Shown here piece after piece: positions 1 through 7,748 of a DNA stretch of 64,000 nucleotides. Both the position numbers and the translations under genes were made by a program. Source of the DNA: Companilactobacillus keshanensis. Its GTDB lineage: Bacteria > Bacillota > Bacilli > Lactobacillales > Lactobacillaceae. The stretch covers positions 124,001 through 188,000 of the forward strand of contig NZ_RHOS01000003.1 in the NCBI RefSeq assembly GCF_003946205.1, written 5' to 3'. The stretch's first letter is position 1. The number at the start of each line of letters is the position of its first letter. A model generated the notes under the pieces. The model made no database searches. It saw nothing but the letters and a program-made list of their open reading frames with translations, and was not told the DNA's origin.

Positions 1-810
1 TGATGAGGATAGTTTTAGGGAAACATCTTCAGATGTATTTAAGTTAAAAAACTTAACTAAGTCTACTTTATTACCTACTAATAAGTTAAAAATATTCTTT
101 GCGACTGGTTTGGTAATAATAGTTGTATCGATTTGATTAAGAATATTTGTAACTTTACTGCTGGGACTCCAGTCTTTTTTAAGAAGAACAGAACTAATTT
201 TGCTGAAATTAGTCTCTTCAGAAAGCGATATTCCAAAGAAATTAAGGTCTGAGTTAAATTCTTTTAAAACATTCTCCAGATCTTCATTCATTTTGGAGAC
301 ATCAAAATTTTGATGTTCATAGGTGAAATTACCACGATATTTTAAGATATTATGAATTGCCAAATATACTAATCTAATGTCAGCCTGTGTTTTATCTTCA
401 ATTAATCGTTCCCTCAAATGAAAAATTGTTGGATATTCTTCGAAATAGTCTTTATCATTAAAATCCTCATCTATGAATAGATTGTATTTGTCACGCATTC
501 TAGTGGAATCTTTTTTAGATACCCAAGAATGTTTCATTCGGTTTAGGAATCCTTGATCCTTTTTAAATAGTTCGTCTGAAAACAGTTCATCTAACCAATT
601 AAGTCGATTGCGCCGTCTGCGATATCTTCGTCTAGCAGAACGATTTAGTCTACGATCTTCTGCAGTTTCGGCCGATGAAAAAAGCCGAACACCCCAAAGA
701 TTTTTCTTCTTTGCTTTTAGCAAATTATAATTATTATCAGTTATTGCCCATCCGACAGAGTTAGTACCGATATCTAATCCGATATTATATGTAGTCTCTT
801 TTCTATTCAT
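1..810 (-). CDS. cas9: CRISPR-associated endonuclease Cas9, N-terminal 270 residues (cut by window edge)
   Basis: RNA-guided DNA endonuclease of a type II CRISPR system; the frame is open to base 1, so the C-terminal part lies outside the window. The protein starts MNRKETTYNIGLDIGTNSVG, the RuvC-I motif with catalytic Asp at residue 13, followed by the arginine-rich bridge helix around residues 59-80 (AEDRRLNRSARRRYRRRRNR) and the conserved ILKYRGNF segment of the recognition lobe near residue 166. The ATG at 810 has a strong GGAGGGG ribosome site. The sequence style is that of lactobacillar type II-A proteins; cas1, cas2, csn2 and the array would be expected to the left but are not visible. 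I find no tracrRNA-like anti-repeat between 811 and 1014. Confidence 0.95.
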   Translation of the reverse strand, partial: MNRKETTYNIGLDIGTNSVGWAITDNNYNLLKAKKKNLWGVRLFSSAETAEDRRLNRSARRRYRRRRNRLNWLDELFSDELFKKDQGFLNRMKHSWVSKKDSTRMRDKYNLFIDEDFNDKDYFEEYPTIFHLRERLIEDKTQADIRLVYLAIHNILKYRGNFTYEHQNFDVSKMNEDLENVLKEFNSDLNFFGISLSEETNFSKISSVLLKKDWSPSSKVTNILNQIDTTIITKPVAKNIFNLLVGNKVDLVKFFNLNTSEDVSLKLSSS

Positions 811-1014
811 GTGAGTTCCCCTCCATAGTTAAACAACTTAATAATAACAAAGGTTAACGCAATTTATTATGGAAATAAGGAATAAAGTAAAACGATTACA
901 GAAAATTGTAAAAGCAGGTCAGATTAGAAGCCAATTAACTCTATATTAGCTTTTATTTGTTTCACAGCTCTGTTATAATTTTTCGTGAACAAGAATTGGA
1001 AAGCTGGGTAATTT

Positions 1015-1548
1015 ATGCAGATCCCTAAAGAAGGAGATTACGTGGCAATCCAGAGTTATAAGCATGATGGTCATTTACATCGTACTTGGCGTGAAACAAT
1101 GGTGTTAAAGACAAGTGAAAACGAAATTATTGGTTGTAATGAGAACACTCTTGTTACTGAATCTGACGGTCGACGTTGGGTTACAAGAGAACCAGCGTTA
1201 GTTTATTTTCACAAGCACTACTGGTTCAATATAGTGGCTATGATTCGCGAGAGTGGGGTTTCTTATTACTGCAATTTAGCGACACCATTTGCTTTAGATA
1301 AAGAGGCTATCAAATATATTGATTATGATTTAGATGTTAAGGTCTTTCCTGACGGAGAGAAGCGTTTACTAGATGTGGACGAATATGCAGCTCACAGCCA
1401 AATGTGGAATTATCCGCCAGAAATAGATACGATTTTACATCATAATGTCGACGTTTTAATCGATTGGATTGATAAAGGCAAGGGTCCGTTCTCGCAGGCT
1501 TATGTTGATCTGTGGATGCAACGATACAATGAATTGTCGCACCATTAG
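1015..1548 (+). CDS. DUF402 family nucleoside tri-/diphosphatase (Ntdp-like)
   Basis: Small cytoplasmic protein of 177 residues, full length for the DUF402/UPF0374 family. It carries the family hallmarks [14 protein letters not shown] near the start, [14 protein letters not shown] and [10 protein letters not shown] in the middle, and [15 protein letters not shown] with an acidic DEDEY-like LDVDEYAAH cluster that in the Staphylococcus aureus relative Ntdp helps bind divalent metal; that enzyme hydrolyses nucleoside tri- and diphosphates. A GTG at 1042 has a better AAGGAG site, but family members contain the IPKEG residues encoded upstream, so ATG 1015 is kept. A TATAAT at about 974-979 is a likely -10. 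The gene stands alone, divergent from cas9, and ends in a shared terminator. Confidence 0.88.
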   Translation: MQIPKEGDYVAIQSYKHDGHLHRTWRETMVLKTSENEIIGCNENTLVTESDGRRWVTREPALVYFHKHYWFNIVAMIRESGVSYYCNLATPFALDKEAIKYIDYDLDVKVFPDGEKRLLDVDEYAAHSQMWNYPPEIDTILHHNVDVLIDWIDKGKGPFSQAYVDLWMQRYNELSHH

Positions 1549-1564
1549 GATTGCTCGATATACA

Positions 1565-1594
1565 AAAAAAAGACCACTTATGTGGTCTTTTTTG
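1565..1594. terminator. bidirectional terminator between the DUF402 gene and the cystine transporter operon
   Basis: Stem AGACCAC/GTGGTCT (1571-1577 with 1582-1588) and a four-base loop, flanked by an A-run on the left and a T-run on the right, so it can terminate transcription from both convergent genes. Confidence 0.9.
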
Positions 1595-1598
1595 ATTC

Positions 1599-2345
1599 CT
1601 AATTATCAGCTTCAAGTGAAATCCCGGATAAAAAGTCCTTGATTCTAGGAGATGGATGCTCGAAGAATTCTTTTGTTTCACCGTCAAATACTTTATTTCC
1701 GTCTTCAATAAAAACGATTTTATCAGCAACTAAACGTGCAAATTCCATATTATGAGTAACGATAACCATTGACTGACCCTCACCAGCAAGCTTTTCCAAG
1801 ATCTTCAAAACTTGTGTTTCCAGCTCAGGATCAAGAGCACTAGTAGGTTCATCAAGCAAAATATACTCTGGATTGATAGCCAGCGCACGACAGATAGAAA
1901 TACGTTGTTGTTGTCCCCCAGATAGTTGGCTAGGATAACGATCCTCTAAGTCTGCTAAACCAACCTGACTTAAGAGTGACTTGGCATTCTTTTCAGCCTC
2001 AGCTTTGGACTGTTTTAGAACAGTGATCGGAGCAGCTGTGATGTTATTTATAACCGTCAAATTAGGAAAGAGGTTCCAGTTTTGGAAGACCATACTAGTT
2101 TTACGACGAAGGTTGAAGCTATCTTTTTTGTTGATAGGCTCGGCGTAATTAACTGTTAGGTCTGAAAAACTGACTGTTCCGCTTTCAGGACGGACCAACA
2201 AGTCTAATGAACGTAGTAAAGTCGATTTACCTGAACCTGAAGGTCCAAGGATAACCGAAGTTTTACCACTAGGAAAGTCCACACTGATGTCATTCAAAAC
2301 GGTTTTACCCTCGTACTTTTTAATGATGTTTTTCATTGAGATCAT
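1599..2345 (-). CDS. polar amino acid ABC transporter ATP-binding protein (cystine-type)
   Basis: Cytoplasmic ATPase of a polar amino acid uptake ABC transporter. Walker A GPSGSGKST is near residue 34, the Q-loop QNWNLFPNLT near 88, the ABC signature LSGGQQQR near 142 and Walker B ILLDEPTSALD near 160, with the switch His in VTHNMEFA. At 248 residues it has normal length. It is the last gene of a same-strand set SBP (3078), permease (2345), ATPase; its ATG shares one base with the permease stop. Cystine as substrate is inferred from the binding protein and the upstream cysteine leader. A second-start methionine (MKN) three codons in is also possible. Confidence 0.88.
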   Translation of the reverse strand: MISMKNIIKKYEGKTVLNDISVDFPSGKTSVILGPSGSGKSTLLRSLDLLVRPESGTVSFSDLTVNYAEPINKKDSFNLRRKTSMVFQNWNLFPNLTVINNITAAPITVLKQSKAEAEKNAKSLLSQVGLADLEDRYPSQLSGGQQQRISICRALAINPEYILLDEPTSALDPELETQVLKILEKLAGEGQSMVIVTHNMEFARLVADKIVFIEDGNKVFDGETKEFFEHPSPRIKDFLSGISLEADN

Positions 2346-3040
2346 TATGCTTCACTCCCTTTCACGTATTTAGATGTTCTGCGTTCTAGGTAGTGTTGCA
2401 ACCAGCTTAGTAGTGAACAGACAATTGCATAGAGTGCGGCAGCTATTGTATACATCAACAATGGTTGATAGTTTTTAGCTGTGATCTGCTGACTGACCTG
2501 GAACATTTCCAAAATAGTGATCGAACTAGCCAAAGATGTATCCTTTACTAAACCAATAAATGAGTTAGATAGTGGAGGCAAAGCGATTCTTACAGCTTGT
2601 GGCAAAACAATTTTCATCAATGTTTGTCTAGTTGAAAAGTTCAATGTGTAAGCGGCATCCCATTGATCCTGCGGCACAGATATTAGAGCAGAACGGATGG
2701 TTTCAGATGCGTAGGCACCAGTGTTCAATGAAAACCCGATCACGGCAGCAGTAAAGGCCGATAATTGAATGCCAATACTTGGAAGTCCAAAGAATATGAT
2801 GAACAATTGAACTAGTAGCGGTGTTGAACGGAATAACCAAACATAGAAGTTGGCAATAGCACGTAATACTAAATAAGGGTAACGGATAGCCTTATTTTCA
2901 CTGGGCTCGATAAATTTAATTAGTGCTGTTAAAACGGCTAGGATTAAACCTAGAATAAATGATATGACGGCTAAAGGAATTGTAAATTGAAGCATAGCTC
3001 CAATCATTTCCGGAAGCGACGATATAATAATATTCCACAT
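2345..3040 (-). CDS. polar amino acid ABC transporter permease (cystine-type)
   Basis: Inner-membrane permease of the His/Glu/Gln/Arg/opine 3-TM family, 231 residues with about five hydrophobic segments. The cytoplasmic EAA-type coupling loop is visible as ASETIRSALISVPQDQWDAAYTLNFSTRQTLMKIVLPQA in split form: ETIRSALISVPQDQWDAA followed by QTLMKIVLPQAVRIALPP. It lies between the binding protein and the ATPase of the same operon, probably forming a homodimer because only one permease is encoded in this unit, unlike the neighbouring transporter, which has two. Confidence 0.88.
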   Translation of the reverse strand: MWNIIISSLPEMIGAMLQFTIPLAVISFILGLILAVLTALIKFIEPSENKAIRYPYLVLRAIANFYVWLFRSTPLLVQLFIIFFGLPSIGIQLSAFTAAVIGFSLNTGAYASETIRSALISVPQDQWDAAYTLNFSTRQTLMKIVLPQAVRIALPPLSNSFIGLVKDTSLASSITILEMFQVSQQITAKNYQPLLMYTIAAALYAIVCSLLSWLQHYLERRTSKYVKGSEA

Positions 3041-3077
3041 GGAATAGAGTGCTCCTCTCGCTGACTTAAATTAGAAA

Positions 3078-3866
3078 TTATTTTTTAGTTATGTCATCTG
3101 TAAAGTATTTCTTAGATAACTTAGTTAATGTACCATCTTTTTCAAGCTTCTTTAGTGCCTTGTTAACTCTGCTACGCAAGTGCTTTGAGCTCTTGTTATA
3201 GATAGGTGCGATCTTAGATGTAGCAATTTTGTCAGATGGAATTTCAATATAGTGCAAGTCAGTATTCTTGTGACCGTCTTTCTTCCATGTTAAGAATGAT
3301 TCTTTAGAGTTGATAGTACCATCGATACGGCCTTGGTCGATCATTGATAGTGTTGATTGATAATCTGATGATGGAACTACATCGGCGTCAAATTGTTTAG
3401 CCTTGTTGTAGTTATCAGTACCAGTACCTTCACCTAACTTCTTACCTTTAACATCGTCGATAGATGTGATCTCAGTATTGTCCTTTTTAGTAACGATAAC
3501 TGATTTTGAGTAAATATATGGTGTTGAGAAAATATATTGCTTCTCACGTGAAGGGTTGATAGCAACATTGTTGAATACAACGTCAAATGTTTTTGAGTTT
3601 AATCCGGCGATAAGTGAGTCCCACTTTGTAGGTACAAACTTGACCTTCAAATCTAATTCTTTAGCAACATCTCTAGCTAATTCAACTTCAAATCCTTTTA
3701 ACTTACCATTTTCACGATATGAATAAGGTGCAAATGTTCCCTCAAGTCCAACAGTCAATGTTCCCTTTGTTTTAGTGTCGTTGTTAGCATTATTACTTGA
3801 GCAGCCAGTTAAGACCAAAATCAAGGCAAATGCAGCAGCTATAATTAGTGCAATTCGTTTCTTCAT
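3078..3866 (-). CDS. amino acid ABC transporter substrate-binding lipoprotein (cystine-type)
   Basis: Extracellular lipid-anchored binding protein of 262 residues. The start is placed at the ATG at 3866 (MKKRIALII), which has a GGGAG ribosome site; an upstream in-frame ATG at 3899 has none. The signal peptide ends in the lipobox LVLTGC with Cys22 as lipidation site. The mature part is a family-3 solute-binding fold: GTLTVGLEGTFAPYSYRENG, GFEVELARDVAKEL, FDVVFNNVAINPSREKQYIFSTPYI. These features resemble cystine-binding proteins such as Bacillus subtilis TcyA, so cystine is the best guess. Only 85 bases without an obvious terminator separate it from the upstream transporter gene, so co-transcription from the cysteine leader at 7078 is possible. 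Confidence 0.87.
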   Translation of the reverse strand: MKKRIALIIAAAFALILVLTGCSSNNANNDTKTKGTLTVGLEGTFAPYSYRENGKLKGFEVELARDVAKELDLKVKFVPTKWDSLIAGLNSKTFDVVFNNVAINPSREKQYIFSTPYIYSKSVIVTKKDNTEITSIDDVKGKKLGEGTGTDNYNKAKQFDADVVPSSDYQSTLSMIDQGRIDGTINSKESFLTWKKDGHKNTDLHYIEIPSDKIATSKIAPIYNKSSKHLRSRVNKALKKLEKDGTLTKLSKKYFTDDITKK

Positions 3867-3951
3867 CTTAAATAATCTCCCAATATAAAAATTTTCCATT
3901 TTCTATTTTCTCATAAATAAGAATATCATAGAAAGAATATGTCTTTTTATT

Positions 3952-4800
3952 TTACTTTTGTGGCAAAATGATGTCTGATGGTTTGACTTCGTCACCAAAA
4001 TATGGCTTTAGTTGACTATTATAGTCATCTGTAAAGAAGCTTTGCTTGTTAAGTTTCTTGATTTCCTTGTTAGTCCAGTTCAGTAATGATTTATTACCCT
4101 TCTTAACAGCAGGTGAGATGTATTGATTAGGTCCGATATTCTTTATACCTACAGTATAGGTAGGATTATCTTTTACCCAAGCATATAAGTACGAGTTATC
4201 ATCAGCCAAGGCAACACCACGATTATTCTTTAAGGCATTGAATTGTTGAGTTTTAGAATCAAATTTCAAGAGATCAACATCTTTTTGTTTAGAAGTGAAG
4301 TAATTCTCAGCAGTTGTACCCTTAGTAACAATCAAATTCTTCCCTTGTAGTTGACTGGCGCTAGTGATTGGTTTGTCCTTTGGTGAAACAATACCGACAG
4401 AAACCTTCATATAAGCTTTAGCGTAATCAACGACATCTTTTCTTTCTGGTGTAACGGTGAAGTTTGCCAAAACGATATCTACTTTATTAGAGTTCAAAGC
4501 GTCAACACGGTTATTTGCGTTTACTTGAACAAATTTGATCTTAACGCCCAGATCTTTAGCGATTTTTCTGGCTAAAGTAATATCGTAACCAACACGTTTA
4601 CCATCTTTATTTACCCAACCATAAGGTGGCAGATCGCCAAAGACAGCAACTCGAATAGTACCACGTTTTTTGATTTTTTCAACACTGCTAGGATTGTTGC
4701 TGTCGGCACTAGATGAAGAACCACATCCTGCAAGAACCAAACTTATGCTGGCAATGATACCAACTAGTGCGAGTAATTTAACTAATATTTTATGCTTCAT
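3952..4800 (-). CDS. cysteine-type ABC transporter substrate-binding lipoprotein (CjaA-like)
   Basis: Lipid-anchored family-3 binding protein, 282 residues. Signal peptide with lipobox LVLAGC and Cys26. The mature sequence (FGDLPPYGWVNKDGKRVGYD, VDIVLANFTVTPERKDVVDY, AYMKVSVGIVSPKD, KGTTAENYF) closely follows the Campylobacter CjaA cysteine-binding pattern as I remember it, including the C-terminal YFGDEVKPSDII. Cysteine is therefore the most likely ligand. It follows the ATPase gene at 4825 with a 24-base gap and its own GGGGGAAATATT ribosome site. The Cys-rich leader ORF upstream of the operon independently supports a sulfur amino acid. Confidence 0.87.
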   Translation of the reverse strand: MKHKILVKLLALVGIIASISLVLAGCGSSSSADSNNPSSVEKIKKRGTIRVAVFGDLPPYGWVNKDGKRVGYDITLARKIAKDLGVKIKFVQVNANNRVDALNSNKVDIVLANFTVTPERKDVVDYAKAYMKVSVGIVSPKDKPITSASQLQGKNLIVTKGTTAENYFTSKQKDVDLLKFDSKTQQFNALKNNRGVALADDNSYLYAWVKDNPTYTVGIKNIGPNQYISPAVKKGNKSLLNWTNKEIKKLNKQSFFTDDYNSQLKPYFGDEVKPSDIILPQK

Positions 4801-4824
4801 AATATTTCCCCCAATATATAAAAA

Positions 4825-5565
4825 TTAAAAATCCATACTTTGTAAAAACTCTTTAGCTTGGTCAGTGGTTGGATCTTTGAAGAATTTTTTCCCTGGAGTA
4901 TCTTCAAGAATACTGCCGTCCTTCAAAAATAAAACTCGATCAGCTATCTGCTGTGCAAAATTCATTTCGTGCGTGACAATTATCATCGTCATATCATCCT
5001 GATCTGCTAGATCTTGAATGATATTCAAAACGCCACGGACCATTTCTGGATCAAGTGATGCAGTTACTTCATCAAAGAGCATAAATTCTGGATGCAAGGC
5101 GAGTGCTCTGACAATGGCGATACGTTGTTTTTGACCACCAGACAATTGTCGTGGGTAGGCATTTTTGTAATCTAGCAAGTCGACTTTCTCTAGTAATTCA
5201 TCGATTTCTTTCTTTACTTCCTCAACATTTCTCTTTTGTACTTTTGTTGGTCCCAACATGATATTGTCTAAAACAGTTAGGTTAGGGAAGAGGTCATAGC
5301 TTTGAAAAACCATTCCAATTTTTTGCCTTAACTGTTGCCAATTCTTCTCGCTGGGGACGACTTTTTTATTTTCAAAAGTTATCTCACCATTTCTAAAGTC
5401 TTCAAGACCATTAAGACATCTGATCAAGGTACTTTTACCTGATCCCGAAGGTCCAAGTAATGTAATAACTTCGCCCTTAGAAATGGAGAAATTGATATCA
5501 TGTAAAACGTGTTTCTTCTGATAATATTTCTCAAGGTGTTCAACCTTTAAAACTTCATTCGCCAT
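4825..5565 (-). CDS. cysteine-type ABC transporter ATP-binding protein
   Basis: ATPase of a polar amino acid ABC importer, 246 residues. Walker A GPSGSGKST near residue 37, Q-loop FQSYDLFPNLT near 87, signature LSGGQKQR near 141. Walker B reads MLFDEVTASLDPE, with Val in place of the usual Pro after the catalytic Glu, a substitution tolerated in this subfamily. Its start overlaps the upstream permease stop by 11 bases, indicating translational coupling. The neighbours are two permeases upstream and a binding protein downstream. Confidence 0.88.
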   Translation of the reverse strand: MANEVLKVEHLEKYYQKKHVLHDINFSISKGEVITLLGPSGSGKSTLIRCLNGLEDFRNGEITFENKKVVPSEKNWQQLRQKIGMVFQSYDLFPNLTVLDNIMLGPTKVQKRNVEEVKKEIDELLEKVDLLDYKNAYPRQLSGGQKQRIAIVRALALHPEFMLFDEVTASLDPEMVRGVLNIIQDLADQDDMTMIIVTHEMNFAQQIADRVLFLKDGSILEDTPGKKFFKDPTTDQAKEFLQSMDF

Positions 5566-6247
5566 TTGTTTGCTCCAATCTCTTCTTTTCTAATCTTCCC
5601 GCCCACCAAGATAGCGGATAGTCGATCAAGAAATATAATAAGAATATTAATCCATATATCCAAAAAACTCCGGTCGGATATTTTTGATTATTGGCTTCAA
5701 CAATTTGTTGACCAATATTGACCACATCCATGACACTGATAAGCATCAAGATAGATGTTGTCTTGATAACACGCGTTATCAAATTGATCGTAGCTGGAAG
5801 TTCCAGCGATACTGCTTGTGGTACTAATACATAACGATAAAGTTGAAAACGGGTCAAACCGATTGCCAACCCGGATTCCTTTTGGTGGATCGGTACTGAG
5901 ATCAAAGCACCTCTGACGATATCACTCATTTCAGCGGCGACCCATAAGGCAAAGACAAGCATTGCCACTTGAGTGCCTGGCATGTGAAGATTCATCTGTC
6001 TGGGTAAAATATAATAGAACAAAAATAATAAAACTACTGTTGGAACGATTCGAAAGAATTCAAGATAGATCCGTAAGATAAATCTTAATAACTTGTTATG
6101 AAAAGTTCGCAGTATTCCTAAAATAATTCCAATGATCAAACCGATCACGATGGCAATGGCGGCAATTTTAAAAGTTGTCCACATTCCTAGGAGCAGACGC
6201 ATGAAATTTGTTCCCTGAAATAAAACGTTAATTCCCGAATGTACCAT
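5555..6247 (-). CDS. cysteine-type ABC transporter permease 2
   Basis: Integral membrane permease, 230 residues with about five membrane segments and the coupling loop AAEMSDIVRGALISVPIHQKE followed by GLTRFQLYRYVLVPQAV (shown in two parts). It forms a pair with the permease at 6228, whose 3' end it overlaps by 20 bases, so the transporter probably uses a permease heterodimer. The C-terminus is basic (RLEKKRLEQ). Confidence 0.87.
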   Translation of the reverse strand: MVHSGINVLFQGTNFMRLLLGMWTTFKIAAIAIVIGLIIGIILGILRTFHNKLLRFILRIYLEFFRIVPTVVLLFLFYYILPRQMNLHMPGTQVAMLVFALWVAAEMSDIVRGALISVPIHQKESGLAIGLTRFQLYRYVLVPQAVSLELPATINLITRVIKTTSILMLISVMDVVNIGQQIVEANNQKYPTGVFWIYGLIFLLYFLIDYPLSWWAGRLEKKRLEQTNGE

Positions 6248-6887
6248 AGCGGACCCTCCTTTCCAACAGTGTCAAAACAAGTGATAACGGAATTAAGATG
6301 ATTGCGTATGCAACCACTAAGACGAATAAATATTCATTCGAATTGTAGTACAAACCAATCAAATCCAGTGCTGTATTAGTTAATTCTGGTATTGCAATGA
6401 CAGTAAAAATCGAAGTCTCCTTGATCAAGAAGATTATGTTTGCAGCCAAAGCAGGAATGCTTAATGCGAATCCTTGTGGAAAGACGATGTATCTTGCTAG
6501 CTGCCAGCGACTAAGTCCGATAGCCTTACCGGATTCAACTTGTTTCTTGCTGACCCCATTGAAGCCGCCACTAAAGCCCGCTGCCATATAACTACCACCT
6601 AAGAAAATCAAACCGATGATTCCGCAAAGTTGGGCACTTAACTTGATTCCCATAGCTGGAAAAGCGTAGTACAAGAAGAACAACTGAATTAATAACGGCG
6701 TGTTTCTAGAAATTTCGATATAAACTTGAAGCACTTTGTCTAAAACTGGAACTTTGAAATATTGGACCAAGCTACAAATTATACCAACTATTGCTGAACC
6801 AACGATCCCAATCAACGACAAGTAAAGTGTTAAGACAAAACCTTGTTGAAACATTGGCAAGCTTTGTTTGATAATTTCCCAACTCAT
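6228..6887 (-). CDS. cysteine-type ABC transporter permease 1
   Basis: First structural gene after the leader/attenuator. A 219-residue membrane protein with about five hydrophobic segments and the coupling loop FSGGFNGVSKKQVESGKAIG then LSRWQLARYIVFPQG. Start ATG at 6887 follows an AGGGAGAAAATTT ribosome site located 30-odd bases beyond the T-run of the attenuator terminator. The 3' end overlaps the next permease. Expression should depend on read-through of the hairpin at 6919-6948. Confidence 0.88.
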   Translation of the reverse strand: MSWEIIKQSLPMFQQGFVLTLYLSLIGIVGSAIVGIICSLVQYFKVPVLDKVLQVYIEISRNTPLLIQLFFLYYAFPAMGIKLSAQLCGIIGLIFLGGSYMAAGFSGGFNGVSKKQVESGKAIGLSRWQLARYIVFPQGFALSIPALAANIIFLIKETSIFTVIAIPELTNTALDLIGLYYNSNEYLFVLVVAYAIILIPLSLVLTLLERRVRYGTFGN

Positions 6888-6910
6888 AAATTTTCTCCCT
6901 TTCTGTAGGT

Positions 6911-6948
6911 ATAAAAAAAAGGAGAACTGACTAATGTCAGCTCTCCTT
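6911..6948 (-). terminator. attenuator terminator in the cysteine transporter leader
   Basis: On the minus strand the arms AAGGAGAGCTGAC and GTCAGTTCTCCTT (6936-6948 and 6919-6931) form a 13-bp stem with one G-U pair and a four-base loop, followed at once by eight T residues. It sits between the leader ORF stop and the first permease, where an intrinsic terminator only makes sense as a regulated one. Confidence 0.9.
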
Positions 6949-6981
6949 AATTTTTTACACTACGTGTTTATTAATTGAGAG
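6941..6981 (-). promoter_or_regulatory. candidate antiterminator competing with the attenuator
   Basis: On the minus strand CTCTCAATT (6981-6973, the last codons and stop of the leader ORF) can pair with AATTAAGGAGAG (6952-6941), which contains the 5' arm of the terminator. Between them ACAC-GTA-GTGT (6967-6957) forms an inner hairpin. This fold and the terminator use the same bases and exclude each other. A ribosome at the leader stop codon would cover the 5' arm and force termination; a ribosome stalled at the Cys codons would leave it free. By-eye pairing, not computed. Confidence 0.65.
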
Positions 6982-7078
6982 TGGTATTAGGCATGCTGAA
7001 ATAGTATAGTAATGTATTTTGCATCATTACTACACAACAACAAGCTTGCATTTGTTTTACAGTGTTTAAATTTCTCAT
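6971..7078 (-). CDS. 35-residue leader peptide with three consecutive cysteine codons
   Basis: A short ORF preceded by a strong ribosome site (AAGGGAGG, eight bases before ATG). It encodes MRNLNTVKQMQACCCVVMM, then 16 further residues ending PNTTLN. Codons 13-15 are TGT TGT TGT, followed by two Val and two Met codons. The ORF ends 22 bases before an intrinsic terminator placed in front of a cysteine-type ABC transporter operon. This is the arrangement of classical amino-acid leader peptides (trp, his, ilv), here with cysteine and perhaps methionine as the sensed residues. The peptide itself probably has no function once made. The start region can pair with the end of the ORF (see regulatory entry at 6983). 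Confidence 0.85.
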   Translation of the reverse strand: MRNLNTVKQMQACCCVVMMQNTLLYYFSMPNTTLN

Positions 7079-7088
7079 GTCTAATACC
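6983..7088 (-). promoter_or_regulatory. long-range helix burying the leader ORF start
   Basis: GGTATTAGACATG (7088-7076: end of the ribosome site through the start codon) is complementary at 12 of 13 positions to CATGCCTAATACC (6995-6983: codons 28-32 of the same ORF). The helix encloses nearly the whole leader ORF. It could limit re-initiation or mask the leader when it is untranslated. Confidence 0.6.
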
Positions 7089-7112
7089 TCCCTTGATTAA
7101 TTTCTTGTTTAC

Positions 7113-7141
7113 AGACTATTATTAAAAATTCTCTAAGTCAA
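7113..7141 (-). promoter_or_regulatory. promoter of the cysteine transporter leader and operon
   Basis: On the minus strand TTGACT (7141-7136), 17-base spacer, TAGTCT (7118-7113). The -35 is near consensus and the -10 weak. Transcription would start about 7107-7105, giving an untranslated stretch of roughly 28 bases before the leader ATG. Confidence 0.6.
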
Positions 7142-7146
7142 GTGTT

Positions 7147-7617
7147 TTATTTCTCATTTTTCTTTTTACTTGTATAAATTGAGAGTGAATCAAATTCCAT
7201 ATATGAAGCAATCGTTAGTGAGACCATAAGAGTTAAAACCAACCAACCAATAGCGGAGCCAATAATTGTTGAGAGTGGAACTGATTTTGCAACAATGTAA
7301 ATACTAGCGATCGATAAAAGAAAATCGACAATTAAATTTAATCCGATAGTAGTTCTTTTTCTTTCAAGAATAAAGAAATTTAATAGTCCTTTGAGAAATT
7401 TAGTTGTCGATGAACGATACATAATTAAAACAGGACGTTGGGAGATAACTTTTACCGCAAACATTCCAAAAGCACCGACAACACCACCGGCAATGACTCG
7501 CCACGTTAGAGCGTGTAAGACTAGAGCGTTATAAGCGATACCAACTACTCCCATACAGACAATGTAAGGGATGATGAAAAAGAAAAGATAAATGACTGCA
7601 ATTTTCTTATTAGACAT
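7147..7617 (-). CDS. small integral membrane protein, function unknown
   Basis: 156 residues with about four hydrophobic segments (residues 7-30, 38-58, 90-112, 118-140) and a basic loop MYRSSTTKFLKG and C-terminus SKKKNEK. I do not recognise a family. It is transcribed leftward into the leader region of the cysteine operon, and its stop lies a few bases from that operon's -35, so read-through could contribute to operon expression. The 5' neighbour (CNNM protein) is divergent. Start ATG at 7617 has a modest site. Confidence 0.7.
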   Translation of the reverse strand: MSNKKIAVIYLFFFIIPYIVCMGVVGIAYNALVLHALTWRVIAGGVVGAFGMFAVKVISQRPVLIMYRSSTTKFLKGLLNFFILERKRTTIGLNLIVDFLLSIASIYIVAKSVPLSTIIGSAIGWLVLTLMVSLTIASYMEFDSLSIYTSKKKNEK

Positions 7618-7748
7618 TATTAGGACCTCAAATCTATTAATATCTTAATTCTAGCATGAAAAAGCTTTATTGTTGAAAACTTTAACACCTGCTATAATGA
7701 TTCTATCAATTTTGTTTAAAGTTCTTTATGAAAGAGAGTGGAAATTTA

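Noticed and set aside
811-1014. Possible tracrRNA or leader for the CRISPR locus
   Set aside because: CAGAGCTGTGAAAC on the minus strand briefly resembles a repeat start, but there is no anti-repeat partner and no terminator; the stretch reads as two divergent promoters.
1042-1548. GTG 1042 as start of the DUF402 gene
   Set aside because: It has a better AAGGAG spacing, but family members include the upstream IPKEG residues.
6397-6591. 64-residue ORF on the plus strand inside the permease gene
   Set aside because: Antisense shadow of the permease at 6228-6887, with no ribosome site.
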